DNA of 64,000 nucleotides from contig CM036775.1 of the NCBI GenBank assembly GCA_020796225.1, forward strand, positions 12,977,671 to 13,041,670. Direction: 5' to 3'. Shown here one piece after another: positions 1 to 13,200 of this stretch (positions are counted from its first letter, which is position 1; each line of letters begins with the position of its first letter). This DNA is from Arion vulgaris (taxonomy: Eukaryota > Mollusca > Gastropoda > Stylommatophora > Arionidae). The translations under genes and the position numbers were made by a program. The notes below the pieces were generated by a model, which searched no databases, was not told where the DNA came from, and saw only the letters and a program-made list of their open reading frames with translations.

Positions 1-350
1 GTTACTAGTGGTTGACCAGACATTTCTTCTCAAGGTATACCCAACATATATCCATCTTCTCCTTCTTATTACAGTTGTTATTAGTGGTTGACCAGACATT
101 TCTTCTCAAGGTATACACAACATATATCCATCTTCTCCTTCTTATAACAGGTTGTTACCAGATATTTCTCTGATTTCATCACTTCTGAATTCGTCCCATT
201 TTATGTTATTTTTTTTCAGACATCTACTTTCAAATGCATTCAATTTATTTTCTATATTTTTAATCATTTTCCAACTATCAATAACACATTAGGTATTCAT
301 TTAAATGATTTCCCATTGTTGCAGGTCCTGGAAATTGTCGGGAAACTTCA
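1..350. repeat. Dispersed LINE-tail repeat with internal duplication
   Basis: A roughly 77-base segment (gtggttgaccagacatttct...) occurs twice in tandem at 1-155. Related sequence lies at 32695-32820 next to an RTE C-terminal fragment. The segment sits in the GCN1 intron downstream of w35. No coding signal was seen. Confidence 0.55.
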
Positions 351-714
351 TAAAGAAATAACAAAATTAAATGGTTCTGTCATATAAACAGATTACCAAC
401 AGATTGTGTGCCTCGAAGAGCAATGTTACTCTGATACAACGGATCCAAAACAAAAGGCTTTATGAAGTGTACACAAGGACTCTGTCTACAAATCTCTTCT
501 ATCCTGACGCTGAAGCAAAAAAGATTTGGAGAAAAAAAAGATAAATTGGTCTTAGTTAAAGGCAGCATGGAGAGCGGCCAGAGAACTAAAAATGGTGGTC
601 TATGTCCCTAAGGAGAGAGATGTGGGATGGGAATCAAGTGAATAATATATATATATATTTTAAACAATCAGAACCATTTCAACTAAATTGGAAAAGAAGA
701 CAAATAGAATGTTT

Positions 715-990
715 CTTCTTAGATGGAATAAGTTGGGCAGATGACGCTCATCAGTCCGGGAGGGCAGGTTGTCTATGGGTCGCTGTCCTGAAAGAAAATA
801 GCAGCCTGCTGCCTTGTGGGTTTTGGTTGGGGACAGCAAAAGGCTAACGTAGAGCGAACCTAGTAAACGCTGGTTGAAATCGAACACACCACGAAGGATA
901 AGCACCTGAGCTCAAATAGGTACTAAAGGCTGTGCACATACATCCATCTTGATGTTTGGCTGCTTATATATCACAATAGAATGATTGATT
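715..990 (+). repeat. SINE family C copy
   Basis: Shares cgggagggcaggt, gaaagaaaatagcagcctgc, aaggataagcacctgagctc and gtttatatatcacaa with copies at 26905-27180 and 63072-63215, and inverted at 10195-10385, 30500-30620 and 56210-56345. The short open frames inside it are not genes. Confidence 0.7.
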
Positions 991-1125
991 GAGAGGGAGA
1001 GAGAGAGATGGAATATTTAGACACAAATAAAATGAATTCAAATTTAACATACAAACACATACATGTCTTTCTAACTATTAGCACCAGACTTTGAGTAAAG
1101 ATATGCTAAAGAAATATATGTTTAC

Positions 1126-1216
1126 CTGAGGTACAAGATATGGCAGAACAACTCGACTCTTCACAGCCATGACTTGCTTCAAGCCATCTAATGCTGTCGG
1201 ACATCTCAGGATTATT
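1126..1216 (-). CDS. GCN1: GCN1 exon w35 (2-base indel)
   Basis: 91 bp. Encodes NNPEMSD, then about two bases are missing near 1195-1198, then [20 protein letters not shown] and VPQ, matching [20 protein letters not shown] and [10 protein letters not shown]. Acceptor caacag, donor gtaaac. The next exon (vertebrate TPPVNTRVLAF) was not found in 1-1125 and must lie to the left. Confidence 0.92.
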
Positions 1217-4200
1217 CTGTTGATGTTCAAGAAAATAATCATCAAAAGGTTTAATTCAGACATTAACTAGTAAGCCAGGGAAACCGCAGTATCATACCCT
1301 TCAACATTTGTTGGGGTAGACTGAGCACCTATTTGGTCTGCAATAACATCGGTTCAGCAACCAATTCAGACTTGCAATTATTATTATTCCTGATCATAAA
1401 ATCCCACCCGTGTGGTGCCGAGGCCAGCAAGGGAAGAAAGAATAGTACCACTGCGACCTACAAGGCATGTTGTAAGAGGCGATTGATGTAGGACCTAGGA
1501 AGCTACCTAGTAAATAAAAGCATAGCAGAAATCGGATATGTTGGCCTACTTGTAGGCACATAACCGGCACAACTTACAATTGCTGTTAGGCTCAGATCAC
1601 ATATTATTCTTCTTCAATGATCCAACGGCACTTAAGCTTTTGCCCTTCGGCCCAATGCTATGTAGTGGTATCTGCATGTGTCTGTAAGTTTTTTTTTGTT
1701 CCGTATAATGTGTTCCATTTATCTGGCCTTGGAGGGTCTTTCTGATGTCATCTAGTGCTTGACACTTGAAGAGGTGGTGGTGAACGGTTTCATGATGATG
1801 TGCACAGTTGGCACTCTGAAGTGTGTTGTGGATGAATTCTGTTATGAATTATTAAGTGTTATGTGCTGGGTTCGGAGTCTAAAATGGTGCTCTGATCTCT
1901 TCTTGTAAGGTGGTTGATGATGTCATTAAGGTTAGGGCTGGCCATATGGCTGTACACCTCTCTTCCTGTGTTTCCCATGGCCCATCTGTTCAGCCGAATT
2001 TCTTTATTTGTTGTCATTAGCATTTGCTTTGCTGTATGGAGAGTTGTTGCTGTGATTGGTTGTTCCTGTGTTGACCCTTTCTTGGCTAGCCTATCTGCTT
2101 TGTTATTTCCAGGTGTGTTTGAATGTCCAGGGATCCACTGCATAGTTATTTTGATGTCATGTGATGCAATAAGTCTGTCAATATCTAGGATGTCTCAGAT
2201 TTACAATGTCCACCATCTTCTAGAGCTTGAAGGGCAGACATTGAATCTGTGAAAATAATGTTTGTGCCTTTGATGGAAAGGCATTTAAAACAGTCTCAGG
2301 TGGTACAAAGCTGCTTCTATCGCATGAATTTCAGCCTCATAATTGGAGCATATCTCCCCACGGCGTCATATTTGCATTGAGATACCGCTCTTTAGTAATT
2401 TGCACTACTTTTTCAGCGCAGTCCGTGAGGTAAATAAATTTAACACAAGTCAGCCATTGTGTTTTTTCGATTGAATCGATGAAACAGCGTGTAAACAATT
2501 GCTTCATATGAAATATGTGTCATTCATATAGTAAAACCGATTGTTCTACGTGTAACTGTAACATATTCTACAGATCTGGAAAATTCTATGATTATATGTT
2601 AAGTAGAAGCTATTTTGAACGAATTTTTTTCGATGGTCACTACCATTATTTTGGAACCTTGAAAATTTCGCTTGGGTACTACCCATAAACATCGTATTTA
2701 CGTGAAACGGCATTATTAACTTCTCTTTACTCATAAATTTTCATTACTAGAAACATTTTTCTCTTCTAAGGCAACTTACGCCTGCAACTCGTCAATAACC
2801 TACCAGACTTACCATTTATCTGTGCTACGAAGCCGATTTGCTTTTGACGTCCATAACAACCGCTGCAGTTTACGATCTTCTCGTGAATTCTTTTCGCCAT
2901 TTTACTTGTGTCAACGATATCCAGCAATGCTAAATACAAATTTTTAATTTTCTCTTTATATTTCAAACATTATTTATGCCTTTCAGTTGACTTTTGATCA
3001 GTATCAACGGTAATATTAAATATCCCACACTAGATCTAGCTGTCCAAAGTGAACCATTCGTCGCGTATAGACGGCAATAATGATTGGACCGATCTTTATC
3101 GTACACTATTCAGATTTACTTGAGAAGTCTCATATTATTGTATTGTGATTTCAGAATTAAAATAACTAGTGAATCATTTCAGTATTCTGTTAGTTGTCTT
3201 TCTTAATTATAGGCATTTCATGTTTAAAAGTTGTGCCATTTAAATTGCACTCATTGCTTAGCTGCAATGAAGCTTTGTGACAAAATATAGTCTATAAGCT
3301 TAGCTCTTTTTTTTTTATAGTAGCAATTTCAAATGTAACTATTGCAAGATCATCTACATTTTCTTTTTATGTAAACTTCTTCTGTGACTTTTAATTTGTT
3401 AGTGGTTGAACTAAATGTGATAATTAGTGATGAAATACTGCATCATGTCTTCCAAATGAACATACACTGAACAAGCACATTTTATGTCATTGAAAGTTTT
3501 GTGTAGGACCTGAGCTTTGAGTAAAATTGTTTAATCAAAGGTACAGTAAACACAATGATACAGCAAATCAGATTTGTATAAATCCTAATTTCTATATAGT
3601 TGAAGTACAGGTAAATGATTTACCAGTGTGTTTTCATTATTGTCAAAAACTTTCTTGATTGTTTTAAAAATGTATTGACTACTAGATCAACAATTTCATT
3701 GAATAATATCCTTTCTAATTTCCCCATGCATTTGACCTTAGTCTTGCAATGATGGTCAAGCTTTATCACTTTCTGAGTAAATTATTCACACAACCTCTAT
3801 CTCCAGTTTTTAAAAATAAAGTAATAAATATATTTAATGTTATTGCAAGGTTGAAGCCAGTTGCATGGGGAGATCATAATGAATATTATTTATTGAAACT
3901 GTTGATCTAGTGCTCATTATATGTTCCACACAACCAAAACAATTTAGAAAATAATAAAAGCATATTGGTAAATTATTCACTTTAGCATCAGAGGTTAATT
4001 TTTGTATTCATATATTTCTTGATTTATCTGCAATATGTTGTGCTGTTCTGAGAGACTGTTTGGATAGTGTGAGTTTTATATATTTACTTATGTATGCACA
4101 TCTCACATACAAACATGCTGGATACTTATTTGGTAAATCATTTATATATGTTGAGTAAATATAAATGATCACATTTAGTTCAACCACTAACAAATTGAAA

Positions 4201-7200
4201 GTCACAGAAGAAGTTTACATACAAAAGAAAATGTAGATGATCTTGCAATAGTTACATTTGAAATTGCTACTAGACTATATTTTGTCACAAAGCTTCATTG
4301 CAGCTAAGCAATGAGTGCAATTTAAATGGCACAACTTTTAAACATGAAATGCCTATAATTAAGAAAGACAACTAACAGAATACTGAAATGATTCACTAGT
4401 TATTTTAATTCTGAAATCACAATACAATAATATGAGACTTCAAGTAAATCTGAATAGTGTACGATAAAGATCGGTCCAATCATTATTGCCGTCTATCGCT
4501 GACGAATGGTTCACTTTGGACAGCTAGATCTAGTGTGGATATTTAATATTACCGTTGATACTCGATACAAAAGTCAACTGAAAGGCATAAATAATGTTTG
4601 AAATATAAAAGAAAATTAAAATTTGTATTTAGCATTGCTGGATATCGTTGACACAAGTAAAATGACGAAAGAATTACAGAAGATCGCAAACTACAGCGGT
4701 TGTTATGGACGCAAAAGCAAATCGGTTGTAGCACAGATAAATGGTAAGTCTGGTAGGTTATTGACGAGTTGCAGACGTAAAGTTGCCCTTAGAAGAGAGA
4801 AAATGTTTCTAGTAATGAAAATTTATGAGTAAAGAGAAGTTAATAATGCCGTTTCACGTAAATACGATGTTTATGGGTAGTACCTAAGCGAAATTTTCAA
4901 GGTTCCAAAATAATGGTAGTGACCATCGAAAAAAATTTCGCTCAAAATAGCTTCTACTTAACATATAATCATAGAATTTTCCAGATCTGTAGAATATGTT
5001 ACAGTTAGACGTAGAACAATCGGTTTTACTATATGAATGACACATATTTCATATGAAGCAATTGTTTACACGCTGTTTCATCGATTCGATCGAAAAAAAC
5101 ACAATGGCTGACTTGTGTTCCGTCGCGGACTACGCTGAAAAAAGTAGTGCAAACTACTAAAAGAGCGGTGTTGGTTCGCTGTTCGCATGCACCAAACAAA
5201 TCTTCGGATGATCTGTCTGGGTATTGTATATATGCTCCGTAACCTGCTTTGATGGTGGCTTTAAATGCAGATCCGTCAGTATAGACATGTACCCATTCTT
5301 GGGATAGGCATCAATGGTTCTTTGAGATGCTATATAAGGCTGACTGGGTTGGATCGTTTAGTTGCTTCATCTATCAATTTTGTTCTAATTTCAGGTGTAT
5401 TCAAGAGTGTATGTGGTGGTAAGTTTGCTATTACTCTCTGCAACTGTTGTCTTGTTTCTGGAAGGTGGTATCTGTCTTTGATTTCACTGACGTGGTGGAG
5501 GATTGACTTTAATTCTGTTTTTCTGTTTCCACTTCTCAACAAGTAGTTTATTGGGGTGATCTTGATTCATTCTTTTGCTCCTTCATAAGCTTCAACAGCA
5601 GCTTTGTCCCTACTAACCCAAGAGGTTCCACATTTGTGTGTATTTACATGCGGCGTTGGTGTTGACCTCATTGCTCCACTGATTAGGCGTAAGGCATTGT
5701 TCTGTACTCTGTCCAGGGAATCAAGGTTTGTCTTGGAGCAAGTTGTTAGAAGAGCACTGTTGTACTCTATTGCAGAGCGGATGTAACCAAGATATAACCT
5801 CTCAGAGTATCTTTGTCTGATCCCCATGTTGTGCCAGCAAGCTTCTTCAATAGCTGTAATCTTCTTAATGCTTTGTTCTTTACATTCACAACATGCTTCT
5901 TCAGGTTAAGCTTGTGGTCAAGTGTTACTCCAAGATATGTGGGGTGTTGTTCTCTTAGCAGTTGGTGATTGTCTAAATTCAAGGTGATATTCTGTTTGGC
6001 AGCTTTGTGGCTAATAGTGAAGACGGTATACACTGTTTTGGCACAGTTTATCTTTAGTTTCCATGTCTGCAGTAGTCATGGAGTTTTCTTAGGTCTCCGT
6101 TAAGTTTACTGCTCCCTTCTACATCCTCATGACTTTGCCAAATAGCCAGGTCGCTGTAAAGCGCTTTTCAGCCGTAATCTGACTTGCAAGATCATTGATG
6201 TATATGAGAAAGAGGGTGCAACTTAGGGATGAGCCCTGTGGTAAACCTCTTCTTTTTTTCTTTCTTTCTTTCTTTTTTCTTCGTCCGCTTTAACTCAGAC
6301 GAAGTTTCATCTCTGAAACTGATTTTTGCGTGAAAATCCATTTTTCCAATTTCTTACAATGGCAGCAGCGTGCACATTGTAAATTACTTACACTGGCAGC
6401 CGTGTGCTCAATGTACTCGTAATTAGTATTCCCTCGCCATACAGGCAGATTTTCTCCGACTTCAGAGGTACTCACGTTATCGTCCTGAGTAAGACCAAGG
6501 GACTCGAACAAATGCCGGACAGTAGGTTTGAACCCGAGCTATAGAGGCGTCTCACAGCTAGCAGGCCGAGCTACTATCAACTACTCTAGGCAGTCCCCCA
6601 AACCCTCTTCTAAGACCTCCTTAGATGAAATTGCATCATTGATTTTTGTCTGGATCGTATGGTCAATTAAGAAGTACTTAATCCAGTTGTACAATTTCCC
6701 ATGTATTCCAATGTCCATCATCTTCATAAGAAGGCCTTTTCTCCATACTCGATCGTAAGCCTGCTGCAGGTCAAAGAAGATGGCTACTGTGTGTTTGTTG
6801 TTCTGGAAGCTGTCGTGTATTCTTTGAGTAAGCCTAAAGAGTTGGTCCTCTGTGCAGTTGCCAGATCTAAATCCCACCTGTTCGTGGCATAGTGTTGGTA
6901 CTTTCAAGAAACCAGTAGAGACGACAATTTACAATTTTTCAGCTAATTTTCCTAGACGATGTTAGGAAGATTGGTCGGTAGCTTCTGGGTTCACCTGGAG
7001 GTTTGGTGTTTTTCAGGATAGGGATAATATGGGCACTCCTCCAGGCTTTGGGGAACTTTCCATTTCTCCATGTCATGTTAATTAGATGGAGAACTGCTTC
7101 CTTCCCTATTGGACCCAAGTTTAGAAGCATCTCGTTGTGGATCTTATCTGGTCCAGGAGACTTTCTAAGTTTCAATTTCTTTAATGCCTGTTCTAATTCC

Positions 7201-10200
7201 TGTCTACTAATTTCTTTCTCAAAAAATGGAAGCATTTACTGTTTGAGCTTTTTCTTGTTGCTTCAAGTAGTTCAGATGCTTTCTGTCTATCTCTGTGAGT
7301 TGCCCTGCTCTGTTCACTGATGCAAAGTAACGGTTGAAGTGCTCTGCTTTTTTCTGGTCTTCAATGATTATTTTCCTTCCATCTATCACTGGTTTGGGAT
7401 TTGTCTTCCTACTATCCCCAGACAGATTGTTGACCAACGTCCAGGCTAGATCACATATAAATCACACAGAGTGGTTAACAAGTGGTCGATATGGAGCGTT
7501 CGAAGAAGAAAGACTTCAATATCTGAAAGAAGTGGACTGCCTTGTCTTTTTCATCTTTACATGCGGTCAATTGACAAGTGTTTTACTGTGACAACTTCTG
7601 AGATTGTGCTCTCTTTCAGCCATTTCTAAGTCTCTTTTCAAAAGTTTCAGCAACTTGGTGTAATGTTGTTTTCCGCATAACTCAGTAATCAGCTAGAGTT
7701 TTCCAATAGCCACTTTCAGTCAAAAGAACCTGTGTGCCTTCCACTTTGCAAGTACTTATAACCTTTGACTGGCTTTCCATGTTGTGTTTAAGCCAAATAC
7801 AAGGATGAATTGTCCCCTCCATTTATTCCTAGCCTGGGCAGTGATATGGGAATTGCTGTCACATTTTGCACAAACCCCCCTCCACTCTCTACCCTACTGT
7901 TTCATCCAAAGGAAAGACAAAGTCCATACGTTTGGAATCAAGTAAGGTTTGCAGGGGATGCCAGAAGATGGATTGGAATACACACATAACCATCAACTGC
8001 TGTAGGGTCCCTCTCTCCGGATTTGTGGTCAAGGTTTACTCCTCTAGCTTTCTACATAACCGTGCTGACCCACAAGGCAGTGGGGATTTTATATTAGGGT
8101 TTAAATTGAGCTCTCCAAAGCCCATCTCCACAAGACAGTGGGTTTAAAACAGTTGCAGATGGTTCATCTGATCTGACAGAATGAGTAAACGATTAACAAA
8201 AGATATATAAAACTCACCAAATGTCTGAGCAAGTTTGGCAAAATCTCATCAAGGGCTCGTTGTCCAATATTATGATGAAGATTATCAAATGTATGGGCAG
8301 CTGCAGCACGGACATCTGACAACGGATCAATTAATCCTCTACGGACTGTAGGGATCAGACTGTCAGCAAATACTGATACCTGGAACATATATGATATTGG
8401 TTATTGATCTAAGGTGTCATTTGAATACTTGTAGTGTCAAGAAGGGAACATCAATATCACTATTATCTTGCAGAGAAATTAATAAAAAAAACTGTTCCTT
8501 ACTGCCTGTGAAATACAGCTTTCTAGGGCAGGGATTGGGAGGAGAGAAGAGCCTGAGGAATTTAATGACTGCATGGCTAGTGCAGTCATCACGAAACTAT
8601 TCAGGTTAGAAAATTTTTCTTTATTTCCAAGAAAACAAAAATATTAATTGATCATACCAGGAATCTAACCTGGTTCTCCTGAACGGGGAGCCCATGTACT
8701 AATCTATTGAGTCAGATGCTCCTCAGAGAAATTAATTCTTTCCATGCGGAGTTATTTCCTCAATTTTTAAACAGTTAATTCTTCTTCTTCGAACGCACCA
8801 CATCAACCACTTGTTAACCACTTTGTGTGATTTGTATGTGATCAGACCCTAAGAGCGATTGTACGTTGTGCCAGTTATCGCCTACAAGTAGGCCAGCACA
8901 TCCGATTTCTGTGTTGCTTTTTATTTACTAGGGTAGCTTCCTTAGGTCCTACATCAGTCGACTCTTACGACATGTCTTGTAGGTTGCAGTGGTACTATTC
9001 TTTGCTTCCCTTGTGGGCCCCGCACCACAGGCGGAACAATTAATTCAAGGGAGGTAAAAAAAATTTAACTACTTGTCAATAAATAAACATATATATATAT
9101 TTTATATACTAAATTGAAGAAAACTGGACAACCTACTAAAATAACATGGTTAAAAAGTAGTAAAAGTAAAATAGTAGAAGCAAAACTATAAAGACTTCTT
9201 ATAAGGAAACAAAACAGTGGCGCAGTAAAGGCTAATGGCATCCAACGGACTTTCACTGTGTCGTAGTGTGTAGCGAAAACAGTTAAAACTAGAAAAAACC
9301 CCCACAAAAATCATACTTAGCTATTAGATACAAATGTTTCAAAGCAATTAAAACTAAGGCACAGAATACATAAACAACTAAATAGACACATTCAACACTC
9401 ACATGATCTTTGCTGGTAGATGCCATGATCTCTGACAGTCCAATACAAACACCTTGCCTTTGGTCTGCTTCCTCAGAGTCCAAGCCACTCTCTAGAATTG
9501 GTATAATCTCTGGAAGTACTCTCTCTCCAAGTTTCCGTACCAAATCACCCAACGTACGAGCTGCAACCTAAATTGAGTTTGCAAGAAAAATCTACTTTAA
9601 GAAATATCACACATTTTAAACATCCCCTCCCCCAAAAAGAAACAAGTTTAAAAGCCACGGGTGACTTAAAAATATTTTTTTATATTCAGAAGCACGAGAT
9701 TTTCAGCTCTTGCTCCGGTGCCAAGGACATCATAACCCTTTGGTTCGGTGCCACGGACACAGCAAATCTGGAGAACCTGTGGCCTTTTCTGCCAGCTCGC
9801 AGAATTGAGCCTGCACTCAGAGAGCTTGTCATCCGAGTCGACGCGGCTACGAACACGCTGGGCAGACAGGCAAACGGAGTTTGACTTTATAGAAAAATGG
9901 TATGTCAGCTGCCAAGAAAAAAATATTTTCTGTAGCTACGCAAATATTCTAGACATCTCTGGGGGAAAAATAGCCAATGAACGGAATGGTCGGATGCAAA
10001 CTCACACATTTAGGAACACAATGCACAATTTGACAACTTCATCAAAGAAACACACAACTCATGTGGCAGAATGGTCCAGGAGGCCAGTGGTGTATTTCAT
10101 ATGGCAACAAGCTAATGGAGGTACTGTGCGGAGGTGACTGTAGAGTCCAATCCTCTCTCTCTGTCGATCACGCAGCGTACCAGATTTCCCCATAAATTGT

Positions 10201-13200
10201 CATATTCATGTAGCCTTAGCATGGATGTGATTCGTCACATCTTCAGAGCCATTTGGAGCTCTGGTGCTTATCATTTGGCGATGTGTCCGGTTTTAGTCAG
10301 CGCTTACTGGGTCGCTCTCCGTCAGCCTTGGGCTGTCCCCAGCCACCCTGCAAGGCAGCACTTTGAGTCCAATCCTAGAACACAAAACTTATAATCAAAA
10401 GCAGATACATGCAGCTTTTACAATCTATTTTTCAACAAGGGGTAACAAGGAAAACTGAGTAATCAATACAATGAAAAATACTTACCGTTCTTTTATCATG
10501 GCTGGTGCTAGCAAGACATCCTAGCAATAAAGTGAATAAAGTGGGCAGGATCTCTCGGAGTGTTCGAGGTGTGTTTGTTACAATGATCTTCCACACGTGT
10601 GTGCATTTTGACGCACCATCAGTGCAATATCTGAGCGACCCATATACAAGCCAGACAGCACACGATTTCGTCTCTCCTTTCCTAATGCTCTCAGTATTGC
10701 CTGAAATAAAGCAGAAATGAATTATTTGTCATTGCTAGTAATTTTCTACCTGTCTGAGATAACATCATCATTACACTTCGATGAGTAGCTATGGTGCCCG
10801 ATCGCTTCTTACACAGTAATATCTCAGCGGTAGTGCAAGAACTCTGTAGCATCGACAAGGTTCATCATAGCTTTTTTGAAAATAGTAAAAAATTTGCAGC
10901 AGTTTTATTTGGATTCTTTCTATTGTATTTTGAACAGGGCAGTGGCTTTACAACCTGCTATTTTTGATTTTGAACTGCCAAGTTTTTTTTTTAACATGCT
11001 CAAACTGAACACGAGACCTACGCTTTATCGCCCGTCTCTGATAGGACTAGTAACTCGATCTCGCCACAGGAGATCAGGGATCTCTGGTCAATAACCTGAC
11101 CTCTCTAGGGAGCATACCTTTGGAACGAGAGTTTAGCTTCAACTAGCCTCTATGCCACAGAGACATCATGAACACTAAAAGAGAATTATACAACAATCTT
11201 TTATCTTGTGTTATGTTAACAGTGTTAAACTTGGACACTGACATCAAGTGGTAGTAGAATCTTGATAGTTTTCTAAACCAGCTCTTCTATAAGATGAACT
11301 CTACTATTCAGATCGTGTGTTGAAGGGGCCACCAATGAAAGCAAAAGTATGATACTGGACCTACAAGGCGACTAAGGTAAGGTTCGGCTTTGGAGCTGCT
11401 ACACAATCCCGTAGAAAACTTGAGTTATAAAATTAAATCAATTTTACCAATCAAATCCAAGCATAATCAATCAAATACAAGCATAACTCTTTCCACGCCG
11501 AGTTATTTCCTCAATTTTAAACAGTTAATTCAAGGGAGGTAAAAACAACTCTGACTACTTGTCAATAAATAAACACACATATATATATCTTATACATACT
11601 AATTGAAGAAAACTGGACAATCTAATAGAATAACAAGGTTAAAAAGAGTAGAAGTAAAACTAGAAAGACTTATAAGGAAGCAACTCTATGGCGCAGTGTC
11701 GTGCTAATGCGTGCAATAGACTTCCGCCATTGCACAGCAAAAGCTGTAAAGAGGTAACCAATCAAATACAAGGAAAATAACTGAGGACAGTCTAGAAATA
11801 CAAGGAGAATAGATTTGGAGATAGAAATGAGCAATATAAGGAAGATCTGGATGCAGCTGCAAGGGAAGGTTTACAGATTTGCTTAAGTGTTGAGGACTTA
11901 AGTGTCTCAACCAGGGTTAATAAGGCACAAGAAAAAGAGACTCACAGCAGCAGAAGTTAAGAATATGTTTGAAGACTATGAGATATATTGGGGACTACAG
12001 CGTTAGAGCCTTATTTTTCTTTGACCAACATCATATGATGTAGTCAACATTGTACCAGCCAGTCTTTACTTCCCAATGTTTCTCTGGTATCCAATTGAGT
12101 GATATGACATCAATTGCAGTAACCAATCTCCAAGCAAATGATAACCTGATTTCTGGATGAAACCTCACTTCAACAGCTAGAATTATATACATACTTAGGA
12201 AGTATGCGCTTGTCCAATGTGCGAGCATGTCGATTGGATCAACACTCTGTTACAGAAAGTCCAAGTGAGATGGGCAGGTCACAGTGCTCGGATGCCTTAT
12301 AAAGGCATCCCAAAACAGTTGATGTATGGCAGCTTGAATGGGGCAGATTCAGCTGGTGGTCAGAAAAAGAAGACACTCTTAAAGTATCTCTGAAATGCTC
12401 GATATAGACACCACCTTCTGGGAATTCCTGGCAAAAATGGGCTGAACAACACAAGAGAACCATAGCGAGAATGTCGCTGAGATAAAACAAGAACACAAAC
12501 ACCCATGTCAGCCGATTATATCCCGGTGGTGAGTAGATAACAATGCAGCCGTTCTGTTGGTCAGGATACAGATCCAGTCCACTTCACTAGCTCATGCCAC
12601 GTCATACCGACAACACTGCAGCAAACAACATGGTGCGAGATCTCTACCCTCCCACCCATAGTCCTCACTTCTTCAGTTCCAGAGTGATAAGACACTGCTT
12701 GCACTGACCAAAAGGGTCCACTGCTTGGGGACCATGGTGAAGCGGACTCTGTTTTGGAAGGAATAGCTGGAGGTGATCAAACACCTATGCAATGAGGCTA
12801 CACGCCATGTCATTCAGACCAGTATAAAGGCCTGCAACAAGTCACCTATGACGGATTGTGCAGCGGTGATGTATGTTCAATATTTCTCTCTTGTCTTTTG
12901 AACCCGATTGGGTGAATTAGCACCTCCAACATATGCGAACCTTTTGCCAAGTGCTTCACTCTAGCATAACTCCTGGACAGCTATTGTCAACAGTCTTCTT
13001 TAGGATTGGGATGGCCTCAACCCCAAGTCCACATACTCCATCTCGTGGCATCAACCTGCTTCTTCCCCTGATGTCCCTCGGGTTCCAGAAAAGGATCTTC
13101 TTATTATATTCCTTCCGGTTTCGCAAAGTGTGTCCTATCCATACCAGCATCTTTTTAACCTCTTGGTTCATGGAATCTGCTTGTTTTCTCCATAAGTTCC

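Larger units (their letters stand above)
1608..7800 (-). mobile_element. RNase H-bearing LINE relic, interrupted
   Basis: On the minus strand, in order: a pre-RT segment (7437-7219, [19 protein letters not shown]); RT blocks [13 protein letters not shown] and YRPI (7235-6939); [12 protein letters not shown] and [18 protein letters not shown] (6907-6610); [11 protein letters not shown] near 6200; [16 protein letters not shown] (6033-5767); a VYTDGS RNase H start near 5270; [14 protein letters not shown] near 2320; [11 protein letters not shown] near 2240; [18 protein letters not shown] (2143-2080); and a C-terminal Cys/His segment ending at the tail near 1608. Frameshifts show it is dead. It is split by SINE K (6254-6590) and a foldback element (2384-5169). 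The RNase H type suggests the I/Jockey side of the LINE tree, though I did not classify it firmly. Confidence 0.85.

Noticed and set aside
5265..5546. Plus-strand ORFs over 5265-7591
   Set aside because: They are shadows of the LINE polymerase on the minus strand.
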